Assembly (NCBI GenBank): GCA_026874595.1
Contig: CM049321.1
Location: 20,866,979-20,930,978 of the forward strand
Reading direction: 5' to 3'
Source: Sipunculus nudus
Lineage: Eukaryota > Annelida > Sipuncula > Golfingiida > Sipunculidae
Length of the DNA stretch: 64,000 nt
This document shows, one piece after another, positions 45,120-57,339 of this stretch (within the stretch, counting starts at the first letter, position 1; each line of letters starts with the position of its first letter). The notes under the pieces are model-generated. The model saw only the letters and a program-made list of their open reading frames with translations, searched no databases and had not been told where the DNA came from. The position numbers and the translations under genes were made by a program.

Positions 45120-46099
45120 CCCTTCATACTGTATCTAGTAGGTATTCATGTCTTATCAGTGGGGTGCTTTTATATCCATTAAAGGCAGCCTCGTTTGCAT
45201 TCATCATTGCGTAATTTTCCCACGAAGAGGAACATGATAATATATATTTATTGTGCGTCTTCTTATATTGCAGTCTTATTAATCATTATGTGAAACTCCC
45301 CTTAATGGAAATTGATTAACTTATTTTTTAAAATAGATGCTGAACAACAACCTAAGGAGACGATTAATTGATTAATTACTTTGTTGTCTCGTTGAGTAGA
45401 TGTGTGCCTGGGTGAAGTTTTTTTTTTTTTTTTGGTCTGTTCCGTGGTTTTACTGTCTGGATATCATTTGTACAATAGAAACACAGTTGATGGATAATTA
45501 AAACCACTTATTTATATGCACATGTTATTCATATAAGATTAACTAATCCAAATCCCACAAATAGGGGGCATCAATATATATAGACTGGGGGAGGGAAACA
45601 TATCTGAAGCTTTTTTGATAGAAATCAATTCTTTAATATATAATGACAGAAGGCATTTTTCATATATAAATATATAAAGCTTACATATGCCGCATGATTT
45701 ACATTAAGAACATTTTGAAACAGAGATATTACAAAATACAACAAAACATGCGGAAATGGGGTTCTTGCACCTAAACCAATAGATTGTTCATCTACTAATC
45801 TGGTCTGTGATATTAGCCATTACGGCTATGCAGTAACTGTGGTACCTTAAGGCGTTAGTATGATGTTAGTTTGTCTCGAACAGAACAAGTGTTCTACTTA
45901 TTAAACATCCAATTTCACTTAATCAAATGTACCTAAACGATTGGGAATAGTTATTTTTTTGTTTCAAATTAGTTTCCCCGTACACATACATGCTTGATTT
46001 CACGACATCAGTGTAACTTCCATGCAATTACCAATAAAATAATTTATCTGAGAGGTAATATCACCATTATTCTCGGTTCTGATTGTGTGGTTATGTGAT

Positions 46100-46239
46100 T
46101 GTTCCGCTTTAGGACTACTGATATAAAACATATAGCAGTACTTTCACTAATATCAGGTACAAAACAGGCACTAAACGTGCTCATAAAGGCGACATCTTGC
46201 AAAAGACTGAAGGAACAAAATGAGCCAAATGATAGAAAG

Positions 46240-46240
<1 letters not shown>
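46100..46240 (-). pseudogene. Degenerate tail exon (unit 4)
   Basis: Minus strand reads SLLQDVAFMSTFSACFVPDI and continues to VVLKRNN. It aligns with the tail exon at 35306-35081 over its middle part. The 5' part is replaced by a TA array (46240-46268). Confidence 0.45.
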
Positions 46241-46271
<31 letters not shown>

Positions 46272-46556
46272 TATTTTTACTTTCCAACACAATAGAATTG
46301 GAATTTAAACATCTTAACCTTTACATGTAGATAACACAAGTCAAATAGATAATAATGATCAATATATAATATTATAACATAAAACTAATATTAGATAACG
46401 CATATGTTTTATCATTGTAAAAGATACTCTACATTGTACGAACAATAACACATATCTTTATACATCTGGGGTTAATATTACATAGGCCAAATTGGTTGAT
46501 TCAAAACTGCTATATCAAAAAAGCGGTTTATATTAAAGATTATAAGTGATAATGAC

Positions 46557-46613
<57 letters not shown>
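46240..46613. repeat. (TA)n arrays replacing unit sequence
   Basis: TA arrays at about 46240-46268 and 46559-46613. The second stands where unit 3 has its transmembrane exon (35713-35943). The sequence just left of it (TTACATAGG.CCA..T.GTTGATTCAAAACTGCTATATC) still aligns with 35680-35720. Confidence 0.85.
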
Positions 46614-46618
<5 letters not shown>

Positions 46619-47029
46619 TTCACCTCTGCCTAGTTTTTGATATGGAATATTGAAAACCCATATACATACAATGTGTTCCTGAAAAGATGGCTTCATCATA
46701 TATTGTGACTCTTGTAAGAAGTTATGTATTGATACCACTTGTTGATCGGGAATAATAATATTCAAAGTTGTATGTAAAATATAAAAACAAAAGCATATCA
46801 ACAGTTTTATGACCAACATGTCTGTAATTGTTGAAGAATTCCAATGTTGTTCTAACTTTAAATGTAAATATGCTAGGTTAAGTTATGCAAAGATATGTTT
46901 ATGAGTTTTCAGAGAGCTTAAAAGCACATTATATTGATTACATAGAAAACTAAGACATTAATTGTTAGACAAAGCATACACATATAACTGTAAAATGATA
47001 TTCGAGGTTACTGCACATGTGCATAATCA

Positions 47030-47165
47030 TTTTCAAAACAGAGAAAATTATATTTTCTGTCGCACTCCACAACCTTTTATGGGAGTTTCCTTTCTCGTAC
47101 AAAAACAATGGCGCACTTTCCTTTCAAATTGCCTACTACTTCATAGAAGCTCGGCATCACTTTAA
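47030..47165 (-). pseudogene. CTLD-b C-terminal half exon, degenerate (unit 4)
   Basis: Minus strand VMPSFYEVVGNLKGKCAIVF, then ERKLP, a TAA in place of the conserved Trp codon, then KVVECDRKYNFLCFE. It is homologous to 40529-40395, with the Cys pattern preserved. Confidence 0.65.
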
Positions 47166-47549
47166 TTATCAATCAATTTTTATTTGTATGTTGAATACAA
47201 ATTTTTTTTGAATTTACATATTCCAAAAATGTTTGACTTTATTGTATCTGTAGTATATAAAACACATTCACGTTAATAATTGTGAAAAATCCTAAAAATC
47301 ATATCATGTATATCAAAGATACTCAATGATAGTATATTTTGAGAAAAAGAAAAGTAAGGTGGATCAGGTGTATATGTAATACCCTATCGCATGTATACAT
47401 ATATCTATGTTTTGTATAATGACCTATGACACAGTTTCTACACAATATTACTATTGCAATTATGCTGTTATCATAACAGTGTAATGAGTAAGGAATAAAT
47501 GAATTATAAGCGGACTCATAATGACGGAATCAATTTTCATTAACAATTT

Positions 47550-47740
47550 TTAACTTAGTCGATAGATAAATAATACCTATAACGCGGATGATAAAATTCT
47601 TAGGCTCTTTCTGAAGACCAACCCCTTCCACATCAGTATGCCTGTTTCATAGCATCTGTTATTTATGCTAAACTTCACTCTCCTGATTGTTTGCCTTTCA
47701 CGGGTTTTAGGCCCTATACAAACCGGATGGAGTGCAATTT
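47550..47740 (-). pseudogene. CTLD-b N-terminal half exon, heavily degenerate (unit 4)
   Basis: Minus strand keeps ETCVSLNCTPSG and, after several stops, a VWIGLQK-like remainder. It corresponds in place to 41236-41025 and to 58185-57955. Confidence 0.5.
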
Positions 47741-47835
47741 AAAGATACACAGGTTTCTGCATTAAGCGTTCCGTGATCGTCTATATCTATCATACATAAT
47801 TTTTATTACCATCTGAACAACCTAAAGAATAAAAA

Positions 47836-48055
47836 TATGAGTACTCTTCAGTATGAGGGTTCGCGCGCCTGTCAACAGGCGTAAACACAGATCAATCATT
47901 GTTAATATATTCTTTAGCAATAATATTAATATATTCATACAACTTAAAGCATACACATATGGGTATTCTCCTGTATGATGGTTCGCGCGTTTTTTTTGCA
48001 CAAGTGTAAACATCGTTCAATTATGGTTAATATATTCTTAAGCAATAATATCATC
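47836..48055. repeat. About 125-bp tandem duplication
   Basis: Two copies of a block with GGTTCGCGCG..TGTAAACA..GTTCAATTATTG-like sequence and TTAATATATTCTT.AGCAATAATAT, at about 47836 and 47960. Noteworthy for the CpG-containing GGTTCGCGCG core in AT-rich DNA. Confidence 0.8.
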
Positions 48056-48593
48056 GAAGTAGCATATCATTTAATATCATCTTTTTGTATACCTATTGTT
48101 GTTCGTATATTTGAGATGCATTAAAAAAAATGTATATTTTTCACCTTTGCTTTCAATTGTGAATTCATTTAGATAGTGATCACACGATGTTGAAAAAATA
48201 GATGAACGTCCGACTGCAGCACACGACCGACGCCCGAAGTTTCTTGGCACATTTTCACCTATTTTAGCTACGGTTTAGTCCATTGAGATTTTGAATATAA
48301 ATGCAATTAAGAACAGGCCATTTTTTATTAACTGTCGCCTTGATTTTTAATAAATAGAAAAAAATTATTTAATTATGCATTTTTCACAAATTGCAGTTTC
48401 AGTTAATGTTCTTCTTGGGTTGGGTGAAACATTTAACATATAACATCTTTTATGATTTTTTTTTTACAATAAAAGCCTTTTCTATAGTTATGTACCAATC
48501 CTAAGTAAAAATAAACCGGACATTAACCGGCCCGTGTCCACATTATGAATGGTTTGAGTTTCTCATTACCGATTCTACATCTTCTGACTAATT

Positions 48594-48863
48594 TTATGAC
48601 AGTCGTATTATTATAAGCGATCCTGTGAGCTTATACGATGGTGCGACGTTGTCCTTGTCGAAATACGGGAAGCTAAACTTACAAATACGAATACATGTAT
48701 CAAAGACTAACACATTTTTAGGCCAGGGTGTGTAACATGACTCAAACCTGAAACCGAGGTACATGTAGCGCCACCTATATTGAACTATTTTTATGGGAAC
48801 AAAACCTTGATCCCCTTTAGCAATGTGTTTAGGTATAGTTGGGATTGTAATAGGGTTCTTCAC
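48594..48863 (-). CDS. Putative second exon of the unit 2 secreted protein
   Basis: Open for 89 codons after an AG in minus orientation: VKNPITIPTIPKHIAKGDQG, FVPIKIVQYRWRYMYLGFRF, ESCYTPWPKNVLVFDTCIRI. It has three cysteines. The unit 1 paralogue at 3640-3815 is broken by indels. It lies 1.1 kb downstream of the signal-peptide exon copy at 50065. No domain recognised. It may be fortuitously open spacer. Confidence 0.3.
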   Translation of the reverse strand: MKNPITIPTIPKHIAKGDQGFVPIKIVQYRWRYMYLGFRFESCYTPWPKNVLVFDTCIRICKFSFPYFDKDNVAPSYKLTGSLIIIRLS

Positions 48864-49995
48864 TTATACTTAGTTTTTTTCTAAAATAGCCCAAAGTAAT
48901 ATTTGCATATCTGCATATATTAGGCATATCTGGTATAATGAAACCTTGACAGAATCATTTTAATTAAAAACTTATTGTGGTAACTGGAATAACCGAGAAA
49001 ACCTGAATGTGATTTTTTCCTGGGTGGTGCCCTAACATTCCAAATACTATTCGAAATGACATTCAAAATATATAATAAAACTGCATGAAAATTTCATGAA
49101 AATATCCTGATACCTAATTACGCGGACTGACATCCCCAATCCTGTCTAGTATATTCTTGATCTATCCATGCCTCATCATCTAATAGTGTACCCAGAGTGA
49201 CAGAAGCATGTCCATGAAGACATTTCGACACACAGCTAGCGATAGCTTACGGGGAAGGCAGATAAATCAATTAAAGACACTTTTTCCTCATAGCCTACAT
49301 TGTATCATTAAAGGCAACCAGCTACATTGCAGATAACTCATTTTTTAGCAAAAAATGGTTTAATCATGCAACATTTGATATATATCAAATACGATTTCTC
49401 ATTTGTCGATTCATAGAACTATAGCACACAACAAGATAGATATTATTAGTCTGGTATAGAGATCAGTTGGATAGGCAAACAGTCAGTTAATATGTTTGTA
49501 CCCTTATCTGCTCTCTGTCTTGATATGGGGTCCATCTATTTCTAATATCCCATTTATTACTAAAAACATACATATTATGTTAACTCTTTTATCCATTTTC
49601 AGCAGGAGAATAGTACTCCATATTAATCATTTCCATAAAATAAAAGGAACCTGAAAACTGCTTTTGTGAGTGTGTTTTCTGTAATCGCTTTATAAACAAT
49701 GTTTAAATGTTTTTTTCTAATTTTGTTTTTATACACAAGACATAGTGTTATCGAAGATTTCAATATCTTTTTCTAAATGTTTTTACTGGAAATATTCCAC
49801 TTTATCAAATTCTTATAAACAAAAAGTTTGAATATTAGATATCGGTGTGGTAAGGATTAAAATAACAGTTTTATATATTTGGAACTTAGCGTACCGATTA
49901 GATTCAGTAAAAAAAGTCATGTATTCTACGGATATATCATTTCACAGGATAAGAAGAACAAAACACATAAGTAATAGAATAATGTTAAAGTTTAC

Positions 49996-50065
49996 CTAAC
50001 ATAAATGCTTCACTCTCTGGGCACTAAAGAAAGGTAAACAGCAGCCAGACAGATATGAACCCCAT
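49996..50065 (-). pseudogene. Signal-peptide exon with stop (unit 2)
   Basis: Identical in frame to the unit 1 exon except that CAG (Q14) reads TAG: MGFISVWLLFTFL, stop, CPESEAFMLG, then the same donor GTAAAC. A single substitution near the expected signal-peptide cleavage region inactivates it. Confidence 0.7.
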
Positions 50066-50278
50066 CTTGTTGTCTCCTTTTACAGACACCGTGTTCTGAT
50101 TCCCGCACAAGCTATATTCTTGGCACAAGAACTAACTGTTTATTTTCTAATTTTGATATGGTTAACCAAGCATCGTTACAGTCCTCATGGTTATACGATT
50201 CCTGACACAAGGCGTTTATTGTTTATTAATTATTCGCTTATAGTAATATTATAAAGATAACAGTGATTTTTTTATACG

Positions 50279-50280
<2 letters not shown>

Positions 50281-50339
<59 letters not shown>
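50281..50339. repeat. (TA)n microsatellite at a paralogue junction
   Basis: About 29 TA units occupying the place of the 850-bp segment 5115-5960 of unit 1. Confidence 0.92.
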
Positions 50340-50342
<3 letters not shown>

Positions 50343-51024
50343 TTAGTAGAATATATTCACATGGAAAATAACCGCGCACTCCTTGGTAAGACTAAAAACT
50401 AATGTTTCCCTTATTATTTTTCATCATTGTGTCACAATAGAAGATATTTACGTTAATAAAAGTAGTTTTCTTTATAGACAGCGGACTTTAAATTATACCT
50501 GTTAAGCAATCAGTTTTCTGTGGTTTATGGTTTTATTTCAAGTGTTGCCCTGGCTTCGTTCTAAACAATAAAGCTTCCTTCTCGGATACAAATTGGACCA
50601 GCGTGATATTATTATAAAAACTATATTGAATCTCTTCTACTTAAGCAATATTACCATAGGCTTAACCAAAATGCAACATATCTTAGGAATAAATCTGTAG
50701 GTGAGAAATTATTATTAGTGATTTTCAGTTGCCAACCTTATCCACCAATTTATGATTTCGACGATAAAAAAAATTACACGGCTATCCTGAAACAACGTCC
50801 GACAAATTAAACCTGCACCAAGTGAGGCATGGAGTGTCTCATGACGTAAGCGCCCATTTTACATCAGACATGGAAAAGTATTATCTAAATTAATAATCAA
50901 GACATGACGAATTGATATATAGTATAAAAAATGATACGACAATATAACTTTAAATATGTCTTGACTTATGATCCCTATCTAATTATAATTACCTATGTGT
51001 GGTTTTAACTCAAAATAGAAGTAT

Positions 51025-51032
51025 TGATGGGG
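51025..51032. repeat. hAT target-site duplication, left (TGATGGGG)
   Basis: Matches TGATGGAG at 54792-54799 at 7 of 8 positions. The 8-bp size is the hAT standard. Confidence 0.75.
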
Positions 51033-51571
51033 CATAGTTGGGTCCAAAAGTACTCGAACTCTAAGTACTCGTACTCGTGATTACTATTTAGAGTACTCGG
51101 TACTCGTACTCGAGTACTTTCTTCAAAATGACCAAAGTACTCGTACTTGTACTCGAGTACATTGAAAGTACTTATTAAAAACATGTTCCTTATGAGTACT
51201 TTCAATGTACATAAATAATAATATTATATATAAATATTTATACACAAATAATAATTACCTCTATCCGCCCTCACATACATGCATAAATATGTACATACAT
51301 ACACCCTTGTCACCCATTTGTGTGATATTAGTAACTCCTCTGTGAGTAGCTAATAGTTTGCATTCTGCATGGCCTTGATTACCTGTTTCAGACAGGTTTG
51401 TGACAGTTAGCACACAATGGAGCTAGAGCTAACTTATTACATAATTTGGCAGGTGATTTGTTTGAGCAGATTGTTTGTTCAACAGCAGTTGCATTAAAAT
51501 TCACATGAGTACCATATAAGAGTGGTAGTCATTTGGCATATTTTTTAGTTGTCACGTGTCACTCAGTGAGT

Positions 51572-51735
51572 ATGGAAAAAGCTATTCAAAATTACACCCA
51601 TTCAATTGTTTGGGATCACTTCACTAAGTTATCACCTGCCTCTGATGGTACATCTCAAGCAAAGTGCAACCACCGCCACAAACAATATAAGACTGATGCT
51701 CCAAACACAACCTCAAACTAAAGGAAACATCTGAA
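51572..51735 (+). pseudogene. hAT BED zinc-finger exon, degenerate
   Basis: Reads MEKAIQNYTHSIVWDHFTKL, then AKCNHRHKQYK..., TTSN, stop, RKHLK and donor GTAAGT. This is the BED finger layout (W..F, C..C, HL...H). The second Cys has become Arg (CGC for TGC) and a TAA stands before RKHLK. Normally the finger binds the transposon ends. Confidence 0.7.
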
Positions 51736-52436
51736 GGTAAGTGTTCTTTATTTATAACATTGTGACAAAATCACACAAACTAATACCATACACACAGCAT
51801 GACACAAGATTGGCAAACAGTAGCAAATCACAAAATTGCCCTCCCATTCAAAGGCTTAGGAGTGAAAACCATAGACTGAAATGGATATGACTACTACAGC
51901 CCTGGCCCAATGTTCCACATCCCAGTTAGCGCTAGGAACACAATCATAGGTGTTAAGTATGGACGTTGGTGGCAGAGAGATTACTCATATTGAGATGAAA
52001 CACTGAATACCCGCTGGCTAGTAATAATAGACCTAATCAGGCTGATGCCCATAACAACATTCTAGGTATTCCTGCTCGGATTCTGTGCCCTCTGATCCTC
52101 TCAGACTTGTTATTTATTACATAATATGTGATCCTTATTCTATGAACTCTCAGTCACACTAATAGGCTGTAGCAATAGCTGTTATGTATTCTTGTCAATC
52201 ATGAATTCTATTCTGAGTATCCTCTCTCTAAGTAAGTAAAATAAACACTTGTAATTAAAATTGGTATGACTAAACTCGGTAACAAAACAGTCTGTAGCAC
52301 TAGATGTTATGTAATCTTTTCAATCATTCTCTCTTTCTCTCTCTCTCAGTAAGCATAATTTACACTTGTAATTAAAACTGAAATGACTAAACTCGGTAAG
52401 AAAACATTCTTTGTCACTAGTGCTATGTACTCGTGT

Positions 52437-52475
<39 letters not shown>

Positions 52476-52578
52476 GCTGGTTAAGTATTTAATTGATGGA
52501 GCAATGATGAATTGTTCGATAATTAAATGTGGCATATTTGAATAATACAACCACACAAATGTTTATATTTTCAAACAG

Positions 52579-54212
52579 TGCATCAAACAGTCGACCTGAT
52601 TCCGCAACCAGTGCAGACATCGGCTTGTAAACTCCCAACAAAGTGTCAATCTTCCATGTTCAGTCACTTCGGCGCTTGCCCAATTTATACAAAGAAGATG
52701 GGTCCCAATGATCCTCTCAAGTTAGAGATGGACGAATCCATAGCTGATAGCTTCACAAACACCCTTACATCCCACTAACCCTGCTCGAATCACGAAAGTT
52801 CCGCCGTACTCTCCAGATTGCACTGCCTGGCTCCATTCCAGCAACCAGAAAGACTCTAACTAGACGTCTTTTTCCTTGCCCCCCCCCCCCCCCAGAAAAC
52901 TCTACAAAAGTGCTGAAACTTCTCAACTCCGCCAATGCTGTAACACGCACCATCGACATTTGGAGTAGAGGACAGATGAAATCATTCCTCGGTGTCAGCG
53001 CCCACTGCATAATTGATTGGGATTTCCACACTCTAATGCTGGCCTGCAAGCGTATGGGCGGGCGTCAAACGGCAGACCACATTCTAAAGGAATACCATTC
53101 TATCATCTCCACCTTTAACCTAGAAGACAAAATTGCCTACATTGTCACTGACAATGCAGCAAATATGAAGTGTGCATACGGGGTTAAGTTTGAAAGGGAA
53201 ATGGAAGAAAAAACTAACAAAACAGATACTGAAAACGATGAAGACAATGGTAGTGACAGTGAAGAAGAAAGTCTATCCTATGAAGAAGATCCCCTAGCCT
53301 ACCTGCCTTATCATGAGTCCCACTGTGTCCACAACTGTCTGCCAGCATTGATTATTGTGAGAACATAGCCACTTGTGTGCACAAGTCTACTGTAGCCACT
53401 GACAAGCTAGAAGAGGAAAGACGATTGTTAAAAGCAAACACCATTCGCTGGTATTCCAGATACTACTGTGTGAAGTCAGTGCTCAGCCTTTTAAAGGAGA
53501 AGCTTGATTCCCTCGAACTTTACACTATACTCACAGCCCTGGATCGCAATATCCTGAGTGACTTGCTAAACATCATGAAGTAATTTTTGGATATATCTAC
53601 AACCCATCAAGCTGACAAGAAAGTAACATCGACATTGATCATTCCTGCAATAACGTCACTCAAAGAACATGTAAGCAGCTTCCCCACAAGATGCAACTCA
53701 AAATTCCTCAATACACTGAACAAAGTCAATGGTACATTGGTGACCAAGCCTATCGCTGTGCTACCTTTCAGCCCCCCCCCCCCCCCCCCGTACAAGACGG
53801 AATCCTTCACATCGGAAGAAGCCAACAAAACCAAACATGGAATAAAAAAAATTGTAAAGAAGACAACAAAATCAGACATAGACGAAAGCACCAGAACCCA
53901 AGGAAAAGAAGTCGTCTATTTGCCTTCAAGAAAAAAGCAGCCACAAGCGACCATTAGCTCTGAGGTCACAGCATATTTGACAGAACCGACCCTAGAGGAA
54001 ACTCCAACCCGCTAGAATTCTTGAAGAAGGCTAGGGGACGTTTCCCTGCTCTTGCCAATCTGGCAAGGAAGTGCTTGTCTTTAACAGCGTCTTCAGCCCC
54101 AGTTAAGCGGATTTTCATAATATCTTTGAAGATGCTCTGACCAGACAGACCAAGGATGAGCGACGGCAATTTTGAAACTCAAATGTTCCTCAAATGCAAC
54201 TCTCACTTGTAA
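52579..54212 (+). pseudogene. hAT transposase main exon, broken
   Basis: Begins after the acceptor TTTTCAAACAG. Pieces in order: CSS/ACKLPTKCQSS.., PLKLEMDESIADSFTNTL, ATRKTLTRRLFP, TRTIDIWSRGQMKSFLGVSA, MLACKRMGGRQTADHI, YIVTDNAANM (catalytic region), an acidic stretch DTENDEDNGSDSEEE, KANTIRWYSRYY, then GRFPALANLARKCLSLTASS and APVKRIF. This last part is the hATC dimerisation domain, closed by TAA at 54210-54212. Two poly-C runs (52879-52893; 53772-53789) and several stops break the frame. Typical hAT transposases are 550-700 residues, and the remains cover most of that. Confidence 0.82.
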
Positions 54213-54799
54213 TTTCTGCCTTTCTATGTCATCCTGTGACAGGTTCTGGTTGGGGGGCCTTGTATCAAGTACACGGTGCTACTGATATTGTGATGTTTGA
54301 TGTCTGATATGTTTTTTCTTTGATTTCAATTATTGTAGATATTGACAATACTGTAAAAGAATTTTAATCGTAGTTTGTTTAGTAACAGGTTAGTAAAAGC
54401 AAAAGCTGGATTTGATACGCAAATCTCCTGTCCACGTAACTGTTATTAGTTATTTCTGACATACATATATGGTTAATAGTCTTCATGTGTACCTTGTTTC
54501 ATATATATTCTGCTACTTGTATGTTTAGCATGTGTTCCTTTGTTTTAAATCACTGTATATATTTTCATGAATAAAAATAAAATTAATATAGTATTGTTAG
54601 GAAAAAGTTGTGTCCCTGCTTATTTTTACTCCACATCCTAGCCCAGATTAAAATGCTGAAAGTACTCGTTAAAGAACTCATGAGTACATTTTTATAAAAA
54701 TAGCTAAAATACTCGTACTCATGAGTACATTTTTATAAAAATAGCTGAAATACTCGTACTTGTACTTTCAATGTACCCGGGCCTAACTCTGTGATGGAG

Positions 54800-55400
54800 G
54801 CCAAGAAAAATATTAAACCTGGCACCCCAAGTTTTGCGTACCAGTTACAGCCATTCAAGATGTATAAACATGCATAATATCAGGCCGATAAGTCAACCCA
54901 CTCCTACGATTTGTTATCCTTTCATCCAAAACACAGATACATATGAACGCTGAGCATAACATGCGCACTACCAGTCTTTCGCACAAGAAAGGCCTATATC
55001 TCAATTCTCTCCTTCGATGTGTATACGGTCCTACCCTTTCAAAACAAAATTGGAGGTGGCACCACCAGTCTTGAGTACATGTAGGTTTATCCAAGATGTA
55101 TGGAAATGCAAAATATCTAAATCAGACTTCTGATATATTTGCACTTATGAAACCATTACATTGTAGATGGGGCCACCTGTTTTGCGTCCGAGAAATCTAT
55201 CCAACATGTTTGGACATGCTAAAGTTCAGGCAAATACATAAATATTGAACTTACCATAAAAACCCCTCTTTTGCAGCAGCGAATTAATGGTACCACGTCT
55301 TTTAATGTCCTGGCATAAATGATGAACTACATATAAATACTGAACAAATATCGTTCTGTAATATAACATATATGAGTACTGGCAATATGTCAAGTCAATT
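54800..55400. repeat. Degenerate spacer repeats, unit 2
   Basis: Paralogue of 6640-7200: CAGCCATTCAAGATGTATAAAC, GTCAACCCACTCC, CACCAGTCTTGAGTACAT and TGGTACCACGTC are all shared. No frame conserved. Confidence 0.55.
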
Positions 55401-56199
55401 TAACTTACATTTTTAGGTCAGTTTTAAACATTCAGCGTGTTGCTCAATATTAGCTAAAGACACCTTGGTCAAATTGCTTGGTATCGTGTAATAAATGTTG
55501 ATGTATTTCTTTCATGTCTGATGTTACAGCTTCGCACAACCAAATTATAAGTTAAAATAACAACGTTTAAGTCCCCAGCAAAATAAATCATTAAAGGCAT
55601 AAGTTTGGATATTTTGATTATTTGCAAAGACTAAATCACCATCACCTACATCATGCATGTGTTTATTCGGTCAAATGAAAAGAATTTGTTTGCTCGTACC
55701 TCTTCATTGTAACTGTGCTTTGTTCAAAGTCCAGTTAGTCACCTCAAGCACATAACTTGTGTAACACTTTAAAAAATAAAATATATTTTTTATATTTAAA
55801 TTATCTTTTTGAAATCAATAGGACTTAAGGTTATGGTTTAAGAAAAACATTAGTTGTCAGGGTTCATTGTGTAAAAGATTTTCTCGATGTGGCCACATGT
55901 GAATTTCCAACAACAAAAAAATAAAGTAAATGAAGAGCCTACAGTCCCATTTAAGCATGAAGGCTGTTTGAGGATATATTTTGAAATAGAAAGAATATAA
56001 CTGACATTTACTTGTTATCTTATTACAATTGGTATATAGAATACTGTATTATTGTTATCAAATCTTACTACTATCAGCTTAACGCTTAACACAATAATTA
56101 CATAATATGTCCAAAGAAACTTAATATTTACATTTTATTTATTAACACCGACGTCAAAAAATAGCCGTATGAATGAGCAAGTCGTTCGTTATCAATATT
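55401..56199. other. Spacer, no gene recognised
   Basis: AT-rich sequence without open stretches or paralogous exons that I can identify. Confidence 0.5.
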
Positions 56200-56403
56200 A
56201 CCTGTGAATAAAACATAACTCCTGCCGACCTCTCATAGCGATTTGAACTGTATGTTGTACGGGAATCAGTTCTCCATGGAAAGTTAAATCTTGATACTTT
56301 CCTTGATATTTGCTTTACTGAGATTAGTGGTTGAAAAAATACACACACACCGATCAGTACGTAGTAACAATTGTGGAAGATAAATTTCCTGAAGGTCACC
56401 TGC
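56200..56403 (-). CDS. Putative membrane exon, unit 2 CTLD gene
   Basis: After GACCTTCAG the minus strand reads KFIFHNCYYVLIGVCVFFQP, a hydrophobic run, then basic ISRKVSRFNFPWRTDSRTTY and SSNRYERSAGVMFYSQ with a donor-like GTAATA. The order, outside-in from CTLD exons at 58.9-57.3 kb, would fit a transmembrane and juxtamembrane exon. It does not resemble the membrane exon at 35.9 kb closely, so the assignment is weak. Confidence 0.35.
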
Positions 56404-56879
56404 AATTTTATTTTCCTACGATCAGTAAACATTCGTGCATTTATGTAACTAGTTTTTTTCCTTAAGTATCTTCATCTGAAAGCATATACTGAATAAGTAA
56501 GTTGACATTGTCCTCAGAAGTCAAATCTACACGTAAGAATAAGACATGTCAGCCCAAAAACGGACCTAAAGCTTGTGGCAATAAGATTATCAGCAAAAGC
56601 CATTGTTGATATTTTTCTTCAAACTTAATCTCTTTTCTTTCTGAAACGTACACTTAAATTATTAGACACATATTCTAAAATAGTTTTGTGTAATAGATTA
56701 TAAAAATGTATTCCATTAAAATTTCCATTTTTCGTGGAACTATATCTACATCATAAGCATTGGTATGCTAGGCATGCGTATCATTTTATTAAGCAAAAGA
56801 GTGAAGTATCAACAATAATAAAAAAATACCAAATGTGTATTTGAAATTGTACCTTTACTTGACCAAACGGCTTTTCCTT

Positions 56880-57060
56880 GAATATTTGATATGGAAAATA
56901 AGACTTGCATTTCCTTTGGAGACACCACATAAACAGTAAGTATCTTCAATAGATTCTAATATAGTAAACACCTCGGGATGTCGACCAATTGCTTTCACAA
57001 CAAATCTGGAAACCTTATTCTCGAACTGATCAGTGGTGTTTTTTCTTGGAGCCCTGACAT
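56880..57060 (-). CDS. Putative stalk exon, unit 2 CTLD gene
   Basis: Acceptor-like AATGTCAG, then APRKNTTDQFENKVSRFVVK, AIGRHPEVFTILESIEDTYC and LCGVSKGNA with a possible donor. Lies between the CTLD-b C pseudoexon and the membrane exon candidate. Contains an N-glycosylation sequon (NTT). No domain recognised. Confidence 0.3.
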
Positions 57061-57339
57061 TTTTATATAGGCTGACATATAAGTACAGACATACCAGTTG
57101 TGAACGGATATATGATTTTGTCACACCACACAACGGTTGTTGTCAGGCAATTATATATCTCCTACTCACATTAAATTAGTTATCCCAAACGTTTTATACT
57201 CTTATTTTGTTTAATATTAAATACCAGCACAAACTTATAATTGTTTAGAATAATGGCATAGGTAAAGGAAAGATAAGTAGCGGTCATCAAATTTAAAAAG
57301 AAAAGTAGAGCGTGTAAGATACACGAGCATATACTTACA

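Larger units (their letters stand above)
51033..54791 (+). mobile_element. hAT-family DNA transposon, 3.76 kb, inactive
   Basis: The ends are imperfect inverted repeats: CATAGTTGGGTCC at 51033 and, reversed from 54791, CAGAGTTAGGCCC. An 8-bp target duplication is present and the empty site is seen in unit 1. Inside each end is an array of GAGTACTCGTACTC-type sub-repeats (51048-51200; 54660-54770), likely subterminal transposase-binding repeats. The interior carries BED-finger and hAT transposase remains on plus. (CT)n lies at about 52437-52474. Multiple stops and shifts show it cannot make transposase. Confidence 0.85.
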
